Notes: generated by a model from the sequence alone, not told the origin. 64,000 bases of DNA from Scilla litardierei (GCA_030789695.1 CM061142.1:605005659-605069658), one strand, 5' to 3'; shown: positions 35,075 through 47,251, counted from the stretch's first letter. Made by a program: numbers and translations.

Positions 35075-35350
35075 CAAGCCCAAGCCGGCCTGGGCCTGGG
35101 CGCCCAGACCCGCCTGGGCCTAGGCGCCCAGACCCGCCTGGGCCTGGGCGCCCGGCCCAGGCCATGGCCCCGGGCGCCTGGGCGCAGGCCCAGGCGGCCC
35201 AGGACGCCTGGGCGCTGGGCGCCCAGGCGTTCTGGGCTGGGCGCCTGGCCCGGCCCAGGCGCCCGCCTGGGCGCCAGGCGCCAGGCGCCTGGGCGCCCGC
35301 GCCCAGACTTGGGCGCCCGTGCCCAGGTCTGGGTTTGGGCGCCCAGTCAG
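35075..35350 (+). repeat. Cluster of gcctgggcgcccagg palindromes in the F 5' LTR
   Basis: Many overlapping copies of gcctgggcgcccag and relatives, each self-complementary (tgggcgccca). This is a very GC-rich island in an AT-rich element. The equivalent in the 3' LTR is at about 41540-41780. Lies upstream of the TATA box. Confidence 0.85.
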
Positions 35351-35676
35351 ATTTGTGGGTCCCACCTTTGGGTGTGGAACCCTAGGTTTAATGGGCATTT
35401 TTTGACGGCTCGTTTTTGTGAAAAACTAGCCTAGGGCTGATCTTTGGACACTCAATTGGAGGGTCAAACGAACTCCGATTGACGAACCGTTTTTTCCTAT
35501 GCGTTCACCGTTGAACGCTTGTCGTAATGATAGATTGTATCAATCCTGAAGCTCAACGGTGAGTGAGTTAAAATTCACGGAAGTTTGCACTTTGTGAAGT
35601 GCAAACTAACTTGATTTTAATAATCCCATTGTTTAGTCCCACATCGGATTTTGAGAAAAGGGGAGAGTCCGCCGCC

Positions 35677-35686
35677 TATATAAATA
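35677..35686 (+). promoter_or_regulatory. Likely TATA box of the F 5' LTR
   Basis: tatataaata in gccgcctatataaataggggt, followed by C/T-rich sequence. The copy is at 42106-42115. Confidence 0.65.
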
Positions 35687-36330
35687 GGGGTCTCCCCCCT
35701 TCCTCAAAACTCGTCCCAAGCTCTAGATCTGAGCGGCTCTCGTAAATGTTGGAGCACGCTCGGATCTAGGCTTAAATAAATATTTCTCTATCTCCCTAAA
35801 TTTCTTCCTTACTCCTGCGGGCTCTGGCAAAGCCACAAAGGAGTTCGGATTCTGGATCCGAAATCTTGGCGGAGGTTTCACTCGCGTGAAACTTTCTTCG
35901 GCGCGTGGTTGGCTCGGCGGCACGGGGATTGATCGCCTCGGGATGCGGAGCGGTTCGAGGAGCGGTTCGGGGAGCGGTTCAAGGAGCGGCTCGGCGTGGG
36001 ACAGGAGCAGCTCGGAAGACGGCGCGGAACATCTCGCCTGCTCCAGGGCCGAGATTCCGGGTATGTGGTTAAAGTATTTTTAGCATTAGTTTAGTTTAAT
36101 CGCAGTAGGCTAGATCCTTCTTGGGATGGTCAGATCCATCCCAAGTCGGCATAGATCTTGGCATAGGGTCTTGGACCTTAGGGCTAAGTTGAAAATAGTT
36201 TTTAACTGCATGTTAATTAGTTAACATAGTTTTTCCTTCCGCTGCAAAATGATTTTTGTGTCTATGTTCCGTCCGACTTAGGACGGGACTAGAGTTTTTG
36301 TGCCCTAAGGGACCGCCAATTCCCCTACAG

Positions 36331-36342
36331 TGGTATCAGAGC
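36331..36342 (+). other. Primer binding site of element F (tRNA-iMet)
   Basis: TGGTATCAGAGC one base after the LTR end; classic initiator tRNA-Met site. Confidence 0.92.
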
Positions 36343-36399
36343 AAGGTTTGCGTAGTCGATCTAGCCTGCGATTAATTTTAAACTTAAGAATGCTTTTAA

Positions 36400-39300
36400 A
36401 TACTTTTTAAAATGTTTTTAAAGTTATGAGATAAATTTTAAAAATGTTTTATATGTTCAAATTTATTTGATAAATTTTTTAAGCATGAAAGTTTTTAAAA
36501 TGATGTTTTAATTTATGAGATATTTTAAAACTGTTTTAAAAGTTAAAAATTTTTATGCGATAAATTTTTTAAAGTAGCATGCAAATTAGTGATTTTAAAA
36601 TTAAGTTTTTTTTATGAGATAAAAATAAAATAATTTTAAAATCATATTTTAAATTTAAATGTTAAATTTATGTATGCATGCTAAAAATTGTTTATGCGAT
36701 AAACTTAGTATATTTAAATGTAAAATAGTTGTGCACTATCTTTATGCGATAAATTAATGTAGTTTTATTTTAATGGCTTGTTTTTCCTTGTCCCTTATTT
36801 GATAACACAAGACAACCTTTTAGGTTAGCCATTAAAATTGATTAAAATTTATTACTTGAATTTTAATGACATGCTATGTTTTAATAAATCATTAACAACA
36901 ATATTAAGACCTAATTCCTGATTAGGGTAGTCCTTTAAATGAATTTTCAATTCTAATCGTTATAATTAATTTTCATTAAAGGACTTCGCTTCTAGCATTG
37001 TTAATAAAATTTATTAAAATCCTGATAATGATTAGGGTAGCACGTGAACCTTATAGTTGATAAGGACTTAATAAAAGTTATTAAACAAATCCTAAAAATT
37101 TTGAATTTAAGGATTCAACTAGTTGATAGGATTAATTAGTTGTTAATAAAAGCTGTTTAGTCTATGGCATACATACAAAAATGACAAGCTTCATTCAATG
37201 GACCATGATCCAGTCAATGTGCTTGGCTAAGAGTTCTGGGTCAACCCTTGCTAGTCCAAGGGGTAGTGATCCTGGCTTAGTCAATTCCCTGGCTGAGTTC
37301 CGCTGGACCGCAATGTCGCGAATCATGATTGTATGACACCCTGGACTATATCTAAGTCAAATACGTTAATGATCTTTTTCAAGATTAGCCGTAGCCCTCC
37401 TTGTTTTAGGGGTTAGCAACTATAGGACCCGTGTTATAGTTGTTGAGATACACTCAAGCTGTGACATGGCAACCCTGTAGAAACCAACTCCTTAAATACA
37501 TAAGATGAAATCTTGACTAACCCTAACCGTCGTCTCGTACCCCGAGCGTCGGCGTAAGTTAAGTCAACGATGTAGTCTGACTTGATGTAAGTCTAAGACC
37601 TGACCCAAACCAACGTGTCGTGCATACACCGAGCTGCGGGGCAAGTCAGGCTAGACATGAAAACAAGGGTCCGACTAGACTAGACAATGTGATTTGGATG
37701 AGCACACTCATGATCACGAATGGCTAGGGGCAAAAACCGATTAAGAGAGTCATATCCGATATGATCGATGAAGAGTCATCTTCCGATCGCAGAGTCAATC
37801 AACTTGTTGAGCTACACTCAAGGTTGTTTAGACTCAAGGTGATTGGAACTCTTACCCATTAATTTTGATTCGATTAAATCGTTCGTTATTAAGCTTTAAA
37901 ACGATCGTAAAAATAGTGGGAGGATATAGATAGATAAAAGCCAATCTACCTATATTTAATATTGAACATATGCTAAAACTAGGGCAAGACTATGTTTACC
38001 GAAAGAATCAATTGATAATATTGGAATTAGTTAACTGGTCAATAAGTTGATTAATTGAATATCAAGTTAAATTCTAATTGATAGAATTAAAACTATATTC
38101 TCGTTGACATTAAATGACCTTCTAAAGAACAGACTTAAGAAATATGATTTCATTAAGTTCTGAGTCCAAACAAATAAATTAAAGCTACATGTCACTCGTC
38201 TCTATATGAGGCAGCTTGAACATATAGGACATTCAAAGTATGTTTCTCCCTACAACTTGTCGAGCTACCCTCAAGGTTGTATGGACAAACAATTTTGATC
38301 CGCAAAGTTCAAAAATTCGATTAAACCGTTTGAGTCGAATACGAGTGCATGAGCGGTGCAAGACTGTGTATCCCAACCGGATCTTGAGACAAGCAACTTC
38401 TTGAGCTACACTCAAGATTGCAAAGCTCAAGCGTTTGGATACATAAGTTGCTTGCATAGCTATTTATTTATGATGATACCTAAATGTGATTTAGAAAAAG
38501 GAAGAAGGCACTTCGGAAAGTCAATTGAGAAAGTTAGTTTAATTTATCATTAGTAGAGGCATAAGTAGGAGGAAATGAAAACGTGACATATTTTGATGTC
38601 ACATTTCGGAATAAGTTGTTATACAAAAGACGTTTAACACATTTTGACGAATGTCGTCACCTTGCTTCTGAAGCAATGTTTTGTGTTAAGTAATTTGTAA
38701 TAACTATATATATATATTAAATGTTAATATATATAAATACACAAGATAGTAGCAAACTTGTATGGTAAAATTAGACTAGGCTGTATCAAGAGATTAAGCT
38801 TCACAAGTCACATAAAGAGGGGTCTGACCTCTCGTATTATGAAGTCTACGGACACTTATGAGTCTTAGCCTCTTAGATACGATGGCCGAAACCCATCTGT
38901 GAGATAGTGGGAGAATGAGTTGTCGAACTCAGTCTCGTACATACTGATGTACCCGAGTCTATTTTAACAAAATAAGTTATTCGTATATTTTAATAAGACA
39001 CGTGTTCTTGATGAAACACAAGTCTGATAAAATAAAGAACGAAATGACTAAAGTATTTAAACTGATTCGATTAGATCGAATGGTCAAATACTTAGCTACA
39101 TAAAATCTTGTGTAATTAAAAGAAAATGTGATTTTCTCTCAGGTCAAGTCTGTTAACACATCAGAGTGTTAAAAGGTATGAATCACACTTAGTTAGACTT
39201 GGTGTGATCCATAAATAAGTGACTCTGAGTTAACTCCTCCCTCTGGGTTAAGTCCCAGATAGTAATGCCTAGGTTTTGATAAAGTTCTATGAGAACATTA

Positions 39301-40030
39301 TCAATAATATATTCAATAAATCAATCGTAAGGAAGTTGTATTATTACTCGAATCTCGTGAGACGGATTGTCGAGTTAGACATCATAACTGATGATGACTT
39401 AGTCAACTTCTAGGATGAAATTCGGAGTAGTAACTCCGATTTAAAACTTGATGCAGGTCCGTGTGCGTAAATAAATTTGAGAATTTAGTTTACGTGCCCA
39501 AGGAAAATGTTTCCTCACTTTCTGCAAGTAAATCTTTAAGTTGAAAGATTGGTGCAGAAAGAAAATAGTGAAGTACAATCTTGTTGGACGAGAACGTTTT
39601 TCATCCTAATTTCTTTAAAACGGATTAGTTGAAACCGTCTCGCCAGCAGATGTGTACAGATCTACTCGGACCAAGCTCGATGTAAAACGTTCATGTTGAC
39701 CATGAAAATTTGGGCATTCACTTATAAGTTCGTTTTTCTAAATATGATTTAGACAGACCAACTTATATGAATTGGCCAGGTAGTTTTCAAGGTCAGTGGG
39801 AGCGTATAAATTACATGCGAATCATCAAAGGGATGGAACATACATTTTGACAAAGTAATCAAAAGGTTTGATACTTTATCAAGAATAAATATGAACCATT
39901 TAAAATGACCAGTAACTAATTATTATCGTAAGGTACGATGAACTGGATAAGATCCAGGGTAATAAAATATTATAGATTCCGATAGACCAAATGAATTATT
40001 TGAATGAGATTCAAATGGTTGGTCTAACAT
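36400..40030 (+). other. Non-coding interior of element F
   Basis: AT-rich, with repeated tttatgcgataaa/tttatgagataaa (36430-36750). A leader region at about 37190-37330 is similar to the reverse complement of 63080-63225 in element G (caatgtgcttggctaag, cctggcttagtcaattc, ccgctggaccgcaa). A short dyad close to cttgagctacactcaag recurs four times (near 37440, 37808, 38258, 38400). No gene. Confidence 0.65.
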
Positions 40031-40039
40031 ACCCCTTAA

Positions 40040-40115
40040 GTTTATAGTGTAGACGGTTTTAGCAGATCCACTCACGAAGGCTCTACCACATGAAGTCGGG
40101 AAAACTTATGTGTAA
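40040..40115 (+). pseudogene. RNase H tail remnant of element F
   Basis: One frame reads ADPLTKALPHEVGKTYV, the typical end of copia RNase H. Stops lie on both sides. It marks the place of a former pol just before the purine tract. Confidence 0.6.
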
Positions 40116-40149
40116 AAACGATATAAGATACCGAGATAAATGGGCCTGA

Positions 40150-40163
40150 GTGCAAGTGGGAGA
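40150..40163 (+). promoter_or_regulatory. Polypurine tract of element F
   Basis: gtgcaagtgggaga next to the 3' LTR, as in other plant copia elements. Confidence 0.65.
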
Positions 40164-42758
40164 TGTAGGAATATGATGCCCTCGAGGCCATTTATTCATG
40201 TGTGAATAGCACAAACATCTTGTTCGAAATAACAGTAAGCTGTTTGGTAATAATTTATCTAAGTTATATTGTAATGTAGTTAACATTAGATATCAACTTA
40301 GGTAAAGTCCTGAGACTTTATGCAAGGTCAAACGGGTATCGAGATGAGTATCTCGATCATGGAGAAACGTTTGACCGTCTGTAGCATAAGTCTAGAATGG
40401 TTCGTGGTCGTAGATGTTTCGAGACAAGGATATCGAAACATCGGATAGACCATTGTGTCTTAGTCTTCACCGTTTAACGGTGGCGATGATCTCATGATCG
40501 CTTGACTTGGCGAAATCGAAGACGAGACACAGGTGCTCATTAGAATGAGTTCACTGAACGATCCACTAGAGTTATCATATGGTTATATTGACCAATCTGT
40601 CAATGATAACTCTGAGTGATGATAGGATAGTTGGTCTTTTGACTTGAGGTCATTTTGACGGACCTGTGCGTGAACGGTGCCACTTAGATCAATTGACCTA
40701 GCTTCGAGGCAAGGCCTGTCGAAAGGTCTTTTGATTGGGTGTCACTTGAAACGTACGAGGCGAGTAATGACCAAGAGAGGATTCGTCTCTCCCGGTCAAT
40801 GGGAGTTAGTGTCGTAGAGTTAGTTCGGTCTTCAGTAAAAACTCTGCGCAGAGTATGTTGGAAGAAGTCCAACATTAGTTGACTAAAGATCGATAGAAAC
40901 TAACCGGAGTCAAGTTATTGGGGTTGACAGTTTGACCGTACCCCAGACTTGATCCGAACGACATATTTAAGACGAAGAGACTATAACTGCGGAATTCATC
41001 ACGGAAACAGTCAGGTGGTCCCGACAATACTCATGTCAATGAGTTAACCACATAATGATGACTCCTGAAGCAGGGACGGCAACCACTGCTCGTGGTCACT
41101 GCCGTATAGGGCTTCGAGCCCAACCTGTTGTAAGGGTCAGGCTGTAGGGTCTCACACAGAGTGCAATGCTTCGTCTAGTAATAGGTAGAATTAAGTTAGG
41201 GAGAATATTTGCATTTGGTGCAAAAGAAGAGATAATTGCATTTGATGCAATATGGTAATTTAAGCTTAGATAGGGACTATTTTGCATTTGATGCAAAAGC
41301 GATTAAATGTGTATTAAATTGTTTAATACAATATTTAATAAAATAAACGCAAGGAAAAGTTCACGGGTTAGACGGGAATGTCCCGGTCTAGACCCAGGTT
41401 CGAACGGCGTCCAAATCGGACGCCAGATGATCAAGTTATGCCCAAAACAGCCCAGAGGGTCAGATCAGGCCAGACCAGGCAGACTTGCCCAGTCTGAACC
41501 TGGTCTGGCCTGCTGGCCAGACCCAGTCAAGCCCAAGCCGGCCTGGGCCTGGGCGCCCAGACCCGCCTGGGCCTGGGCGCCCGGCCCAGGCCATGGCCCC
41601 GGGCGCCTGGGCGCAGGCCCAGGCGGCCCAGGACGCCTGGGCGCTAGGCGCCCAGGCGTTCTGGGCTGGGCGCCTGGCCCGGCCCAGGCGCCCGCCTGGG
41701 CGCCTGGCGCCAGGCGCCTGGGCGCCCGCGCCCAGACTTGGGCGCCCGTGCCCAGGTCTGGGTTTGGGCGCCCAGTCAGATTTGTGGGTCCCACCTTTAG
41801 GTGTGGAACCCTAGGTTTAATGGGCATTTTTTGACGGCTCGTTTTTGTGAAAAACTAGCCTAGGGCTGATCTTTGGACACTCAATTGGAGGGTCAAACGA
41901 ACTCCGATTGACGAACCGTTTTTTCCTATGCGTTCACCGTTGAACGCTTGTCGTAATGATAGGTTGTATCAATCCTGAAGCTCAACGGTGAGTGAGTTAA
42001 AATTCACGGAAGTTTGCACTTTGTGAAGTGCAAACTAACTTGATTTTAATAATCCCATTGTTTAGTCCCACATCGGATTTTGAGAAAAGGGGAGAGTCCG
42101 CCGCCTATATAAATAGGGGTCTCCCCCCTTCCTCAAAACTCGTCCCAAGCTCTAGATCTGAGCGGCTCTCGTAAATGTTGGAGCACGCTCGGATCTAGGC
42201 TTAAATAAATATTTCTCTATCTCCCTAAATTTCTTCCTTACTCCTGCGGGCTCTGGCAAAGCCACAAAGGAGTTCGGATTCTGGATCCGAAATCTTGGCG
42301 GAGGTTTCACTCGCGTGAAACTTTCTTCGGCGCGTGGTTGGCTCGGCGGCACGGGGATTGATCGCCTCGGGATGCGGAGCGGTTCGAGGAGCGGTTCGGG
42401 GAGCGGTTCAAGGAGCGGCTCGGCGTGGGACAGGAGCAGCTCGGAAGACGGCGCAGAACATCTCACCTGCTCCAGGGCCGAGATTCCGGGTATGTGGTTA
42501 AAGTATTTTTAGCATTAGTTTAGTTTAATCGCAGTAGGCTAGATCCTTCTTGGGATGGTCAGATCCATCCCAAGTCGGCATAGATCTTGGCATAGGGTCT
42601 TGGACCTTAGGGCTAAGTTGAAAATAGTTTTTAACTGCATGTTAATTAGTTAACATAGTTTTTCCTTCCGCTGCAAAATGATTTTTGTGTCTATGTTCCG
42701 TCCGACTTAGGACGGGACTAGAGTTTTTGTGCCCTAAGGGACCGCCAATTCCCCTACA
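40164..42758 (+). repeat. 3' LTR of element F
   Basis: 2,595 bp, nearly identical to 33711-36329 apart from the missing 24-bp unit. TATA at 42106. Confidence 0.95.
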
Positions 42759-44141
42759 AAACTAATCACGAGACCATCCCCACTTAAAGTGAACTTGGAG
42801 TCTCCCAGCTTCTTTGAGAGAACACATGGAGATATTTGTGGGCCCATTCACCCCCCAAGTGGCCCATTTCGGTACTTTATGGGACTGATAGACGCATCTT
42901 CAAAATGGTCATTTATGTGCTTACTGTCCACTTGCAACTTATCTTTTCCAAAACTTCTGGCACAAATAATTAAGTTGCCGGTACATTTCCCAGACAACCA
43001 GATTAAGAAAATTCATCTTGATAATGCTGGAAAATTCACATCACAAGTCTTTCCAGACTATTGACAATCAAATGGCATTGAAGTTGAACATCCTGTAGCT
43101 CACGTTTACACCCAAAATGGGTTGGCAGAGTCTCTTATAAAGAGACACCAATGGATTGCTCGTCCATTATTGATGCAATCCCAGTTGCCTATGACTGCAC
43201 GGGGACATGCAATTTTGCATGCTGCATCGTTACTAAGGATAAGATCATCTAGATGTCATAAATATTCCCCAATGCAACTTGCATATGAAGCACCATAAAA
43301 TATCTCTCATTTGAGGGTATTTGGCATCCACATAGCACCACCACAAAGGACAAAAATGGGTCCTCAAATTCATTTAGGTATTTATGTAGGGTTTGACTCA
43401 CCCTCGATAATTAGATACCTGAAACCCCTAACGGGGGACGCCTTTAAGGCACGTCTTGAAGACTGTGAGTTTGACGAAAATAATTTTCCCAAACTAGGCT
43501 TAAATTCTACGAAGACTGAAGCTTCAGAGACCATTTCATGGGGACACCAAGACCTTGTCCCATTTTGATCCGTGTACTAATCAATGTGACGATGAGATCC
43601 TGAAGATCCTTCACGTACAAAACACAGTTCACCTACTACCGGACAAATTTACTAACAATTAGAAGATTGTTAGATCACACATCCTTGCTGCTAATACGCT
43701 AGTTAGGATTGACATGCCCAAATATGGATGCAATCCACCACCAACAGAAGTGGATGTACCTCAATTAAAGAGAGGACGACCACCAAGCTTTAAGAATAAA
43801 TTTCCTCGAAAGAGAAAAACTCCTGGAGAAAATAAGACGATACCACCACAGGATGCTAAGCTCAGCCCAACAACCTCTCCCCTTATGCATTCCCAGAAGA
43901 GGAAAATATAGGAGAAATATCATTAAATTATGTACGTACTGGAGAGGTATTGGACAGAAAAAGCACTGTTGTCGACGACGGCTTTGCGTTCGATATTTCT
44001 ATTCACGTCACTGAATATGACGATGATATCGATCCACACTCTCTAGCTGAATGTAAATGCATAGATGATGGGCCAAAATGGAACGAGGCAATGGAGTAGA
44101 GCTGGACTCACTCTTGAAATGCAAAGTAATTGGACCTGTAG

Positions 44142-44359
44142 TTCCAACACCAAAAGGTGCAAAACCTGTGGGATATAAATGTGTATTCGTTAGGAAAAGA
44201 AATGAAAATAATCAGGTCGTATGCTTCAAAGCACATCTTGTTGTTCAGGGTTCCAACACCAAAAGGTGCAAAACCTGTGTGATACAAATGTGTATTCGTT
44301 AGAAAAAGAAATGAAAATAATCAGGTCGTATGCTTCAAAGCACATCTTGTTGTTCAGGG
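44142..44359 (+). repeat. 109-bp tandem duplication inside the RT remnant of C
   Basis: 44142-44250 repeats at 44251-44359 with few changes (both start ttccaacacc and end ttgttcaggg). 109 is not divisible by three, so it breaks the RT frame. Confidence 0.92.
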
Positions 44360-44529
44360 TTTTTTCCAGCGATCGGGGGTAGATTATGAAGAAACATATT
44401 TCCCGGTTATGGATGCGATCAATTTTCGATTTATCATAAGCTTAACAGCTAAGAAAGGCCTAGATATGTATCATATGGACGTTGTGACCACATATATATA
44501 CATTTATTTATTTATATATATATAGTCGG

Positions 44530-44530
<1 letters not shown>

Positions 44531-44595
<65 letters not shown>
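44531..44595. repeat. (TA)n microsatellite
   Basis: About 32 TA units, with shorter TA runs just before. By comparison with G it sits where RT codes for AYLYGDIDKNIYM, so it grew from TA-rich codons. Confidence 0.95.
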
Positions 44596-44600
<5 letters not shown>

Positions 44601-44797
44601 GTCCTGATGGCTTTAAAATGCCAAAATAGATAAAAAAATAGACCTCGAGACGTCTACTCTGTTGAGCTTCAAAGATCATTATATGTTCTAAAACAATCGT
44701 GAAGAACGTGATATAACAGACTCAGTGAATTCCTTGTACAACAAGGATTCACTAATAACGAAGTCTGCCCTTGCATCTTCATAAGAGCAAAGAGAGC

Positions 44798-44802
44798 ATG
44801 AT
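44798..44802. repeat. Target site duplication of element E, left copy (atgat)
   Basis: atgat precedes the TG of E and recurs at 54438-54442. Comparison with G (RT near YVDDLNLIG) shows C is continuous there without E. Confidence 0.94.
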
Positions 44803-46465
44803 TGTCACGACCCGCTTCCCTAAAATGGAGGCGAGACGTGAAAAGGTCCGCACGGGAGAGGAGCTATGAAGCCCCAAACCCGATAAGCGTCAATAATACA
44901 TAAGCAGGTCCCTGTAACCACAACAGAATAACGATAATAACACAAGGAGAGACTGAAATAAAATCTCACATCTCATACATTGTCCAACAAGAAAATAAGT
45001 TCAACATCCAGAAAAGCCACCAGGCTAAAAGAGAAGAGTCTAAAGGCCCAGAACAAGGCCAACAAAAGCAACAACAACAAAGTATAGGTGCTACGCACCG
45101 ATAACAAAACAACTGTCTAACAAAAGTAAAACACAACGAAGACACTAGGACTGGTCCCCAGTGTCCACGTACTCCCCGTCAAGCACAAGCACGGGCTCGG
45201 CGTCAGCAAACACCTCGTCCTCAGCAAGTAACTTAGGCTCGGGCTCTAACATGTGTCACCCAAAAGAGTAAAGGGGCACATGTCAGCAAGTCGAAAGACT
45301 TGTGCAAGGAAACGGGAATAAGGGTAAACTAGCAACCTAGCAATTAAAACATGGTGCATGGCAAGTAAAGTATGCTGGTAACAAGTAAGGTAAAGGAGAG
45401 TACAAGTGGCAAGTATCAAGTGGTAGGGGTGACATGTAATTTCAAGTAACAAGTAAAGTACAAGGGATCACTCGACGAGTGCCATATTGCTCGCAGGCTG
45501 TGTCCAAGTATCAAGTACAAGGGGTCACTCAACGAGTGCCCTATTGCCCACAGGCTGTGATGAGCTCGTCTTCTGGAACACGAGCCAGAAAGTGTATTTG
45601 ATAAGTATGGCGTAGGGGTGCACCTAGCCGGAACAAGTAGCACTAGTATGTAGCGATGCTACGCAATCACGATGAGTATTCAAGCATGCAATGACATGAG
45701 CAGATAATTCGCATACCGTTAATTAAATTAAACGTGACAGGCGAAATGCAATGACATGAACATATTCGCGTACCGTTAATTAAATTAAACATGGCAGTTA
45801 AAATGCAATAGCGGTTAAGGATGCATGGATGACATGAACAGTTAATACGCGTACCGTTAAGGAAAGTAAACGTGACATACAAGCATGATGAGGGTGACGG
45901 ACCAAGCTTCGTTGTCAAGCTAGGTCAATGGCGTCTAGACGGCTATCCTTTCACCGTCTAGTCTCTTTTACGCTAAAGCAAGGTAAATGGCCTAAAACAT
46001 GGCCTAAATCAAGAGATGCAAGTTTCACTTGCCTAGCACCGGGGATGGCGACTACTTCGTCACACGGATGCCAATCTATGGGGAAATCACTGTTATGGGG
46101 GAACAACCATCAAACAACATGAAATTTATTAGGGTTTCATAAAAATACCAATAGACTATGAAAACATAGAGGAATCGATTTCTTACCAAGAGGAGACGGA
46201 AGGAACACTCCGGGGAACCCTAGGATCAGATCTGGAAAAGATTGGAGAAGTTTGGGAAAACTAGGGTTTTGGGGGATTTGGGGATTTTGATGGGTTTTGG
46301 TGAGATTTTGGGGAAAATGAGAGGTAGATGGAGTGAATGGATGGTTTGGATGATGGATTTAGGGCTTGGAATGGAGAAATGAAGCTTGGAGGAAGATGGG
46401 GGCTCAAGGGGGAAGATTTTAGGGTTTTGGGTCGTGTTGAAGAAGATGAAATCGTTTGGGTTGGG

Positions 46466-46473
46466 TATAAATA
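46466..46473 (-). promoter_or_regulatory. Likely TATA box of the E left LTR
   Basis: Minus strand tatttata in cctatttatacccaacc context, just downstream of the hairpin array in element sense. The copy is at 53698-53705. Confidence 0.5.
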
Positions 46474-46517
46474 GGTTGGGCTGGCGGCTGCCCAGAAATT
46501 AGGGTTTCAACACTGGT

Positions 46518-46934
46518 TAGTCGGTCAAAGAGCAACCACTGACTGACTAGTTTGGCAACTAGTCGGTCGGTCGACCAACGCAGACCGACTAAGTGCAAAC
46601 AGTAACTCCTAAACGAAAATAGGATTTTAGAGTTAGTCGGTCCATGAACAATTACTGACCGACTAGTTTAGCATCTAGTCGGTCGATGAACGTTCTTAGA
46701 CCGACTAAGAGTAAACAGTAACTAGTGTCAAATTTAGATGATGTGTTAGTCGGTTAAAGAAGCATTGCCGACCGACTAGTTTGCAACCTAGTCGGTCAAC
46801 CAACGTTCTTAGACCGACTAACGATAAACAGTAACTCCTGAGAAATTTAGAAAGCTAACTAGTCGGTCCAAGAAGGATTGCCGACCGACTGGATCGTCAT
46901 CTAGTCGGTCGGTGCCCCTTCTTATACCGGCTAA
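46518..46934. repeat. Array of eight agtcggtc hairpins (E left LTR)
   Basis: Same layout as in element A: eight inverted repeats of about 33 bp in four pairs. Arms conserved and loops different from A in several units. The copy in the other LTR is at 53750-54166. Confidence 0.88.
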
Positions 46935-47205
46935 TGAGCACAAAAAGTACCGATACGGAGCGCAGGGCCCCGGGATCGATTCCTAAGACTCCTAGGCTTG
47001 ATCTAATAGTTAGATACGACCGTTATGAAGTCCGTCATGAATGACTTACTTCGAAATCGACAATCCTAAGGAAGAAGCGAGAAAATACGACGAATCGATC
47101 GAAAATGAAAGCTACGGAGACGAAAACCACACACACGAGGAGAGAATCCACCAAAACATATATTATATTATATTAAACCCAGATACATGAGAAGCAGTCG
47201 TTACA

Positions 47206-47243
47206 TCCTCCCCAACTTAAGAAAAATTCCGTCCTCGGAATTT
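47206..47243 (-). promoter_or_regulatory. Polypurine tract and adjacent hairpin of element E
   Basis: Minus strand gttggggagga abuts the LTR (47206-47216). A perfect hairpin with arms aaattccg and cggaattt and a four-base loop lies at 47224-47243, between the pol stop (47252) and the tract. Compared with A and B the arms differ by one base on each side, and the pair still matches. Confidence 0.75.
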
Positions 47244-47251
47244 CCAAATAC

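Larger units (their letters stand above)
33711..36329 (+). repeat. 5' LTR of element F
   Basis: 2,619 bp. It contains a GC-rich palindrome cluster (35075-35350) and a TATA box (35677). It includes one extra 24-bp unit near 35100-35130 absent from the other LTR. ORFs of 89-117 codons in the GC-rich part are repeats of Gly/Pro/Ala/Arg and are not supported as genes. Confidence 0.95.
33711..42758 (+). mobile_element. Element F: copia-derived LTR element with decayed interior
   Basis: Long LTRs (33711-36329, 2,619 bp; 40164-42758, 2,595 bp) start tgtaggaat and end cccctaca. They are nearly identical apart from a 24-bp repeat-unit difference. A tRNA-Met primer site follows the 5' LTR and a purine tract precedes the 3' LTR. 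The 3.8-kb interior has no gag or pol ORF, only a trace of RNase H near its end and a leader related to that of G. TSD aaact. Likely non-autonomous. Confidence 0.9.
42764..44802 (+). pseudogene. copia pol remnant of element C, part 2 (integrase to RT)
   Basis: Integrase core signatures HGDICGP, LIDASSKWSF and LDNAGKFTS lie at about 42825-43055. Further on come a region like G (IAPPQRTKMGP near 43340) and the RT start (KPVGYKCVFVRKRNENN near 44160). Broken by stops: the conserved Cys codon in DYC is TGA (near 43063), and there are further frameshifts. A 109-bp segment is tandemly duplicated inside RT (44142-44359), and a TA microsatellite has grown within it (44531-44595). Confidence 0.85.
44803..47205 (-). 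repeat. LTR of element E (left; 3' LTR in element sense)
   Basis: 2,403 bp. Carries eight agtcggtc hairpins (46518-46934), TATA (minus) at 46466-46473, a 75-bp local duplication with gatcactcgacgagtgcc (near 45468 and 45528) and three copies of cgcgtaccgttaa-like blocks (45710-45865). Related to the A LTR over both ends and the promoter region. Confidence 0.95.

Noticed and set aside
34854..41834. ORFs of 89-175 codons in the F LTRs, rich in Gly, Pro, Ala and Arg
   Set aside because: They arise from the cctgggcgcccagg repeats, which are open on both strands and in several frames.
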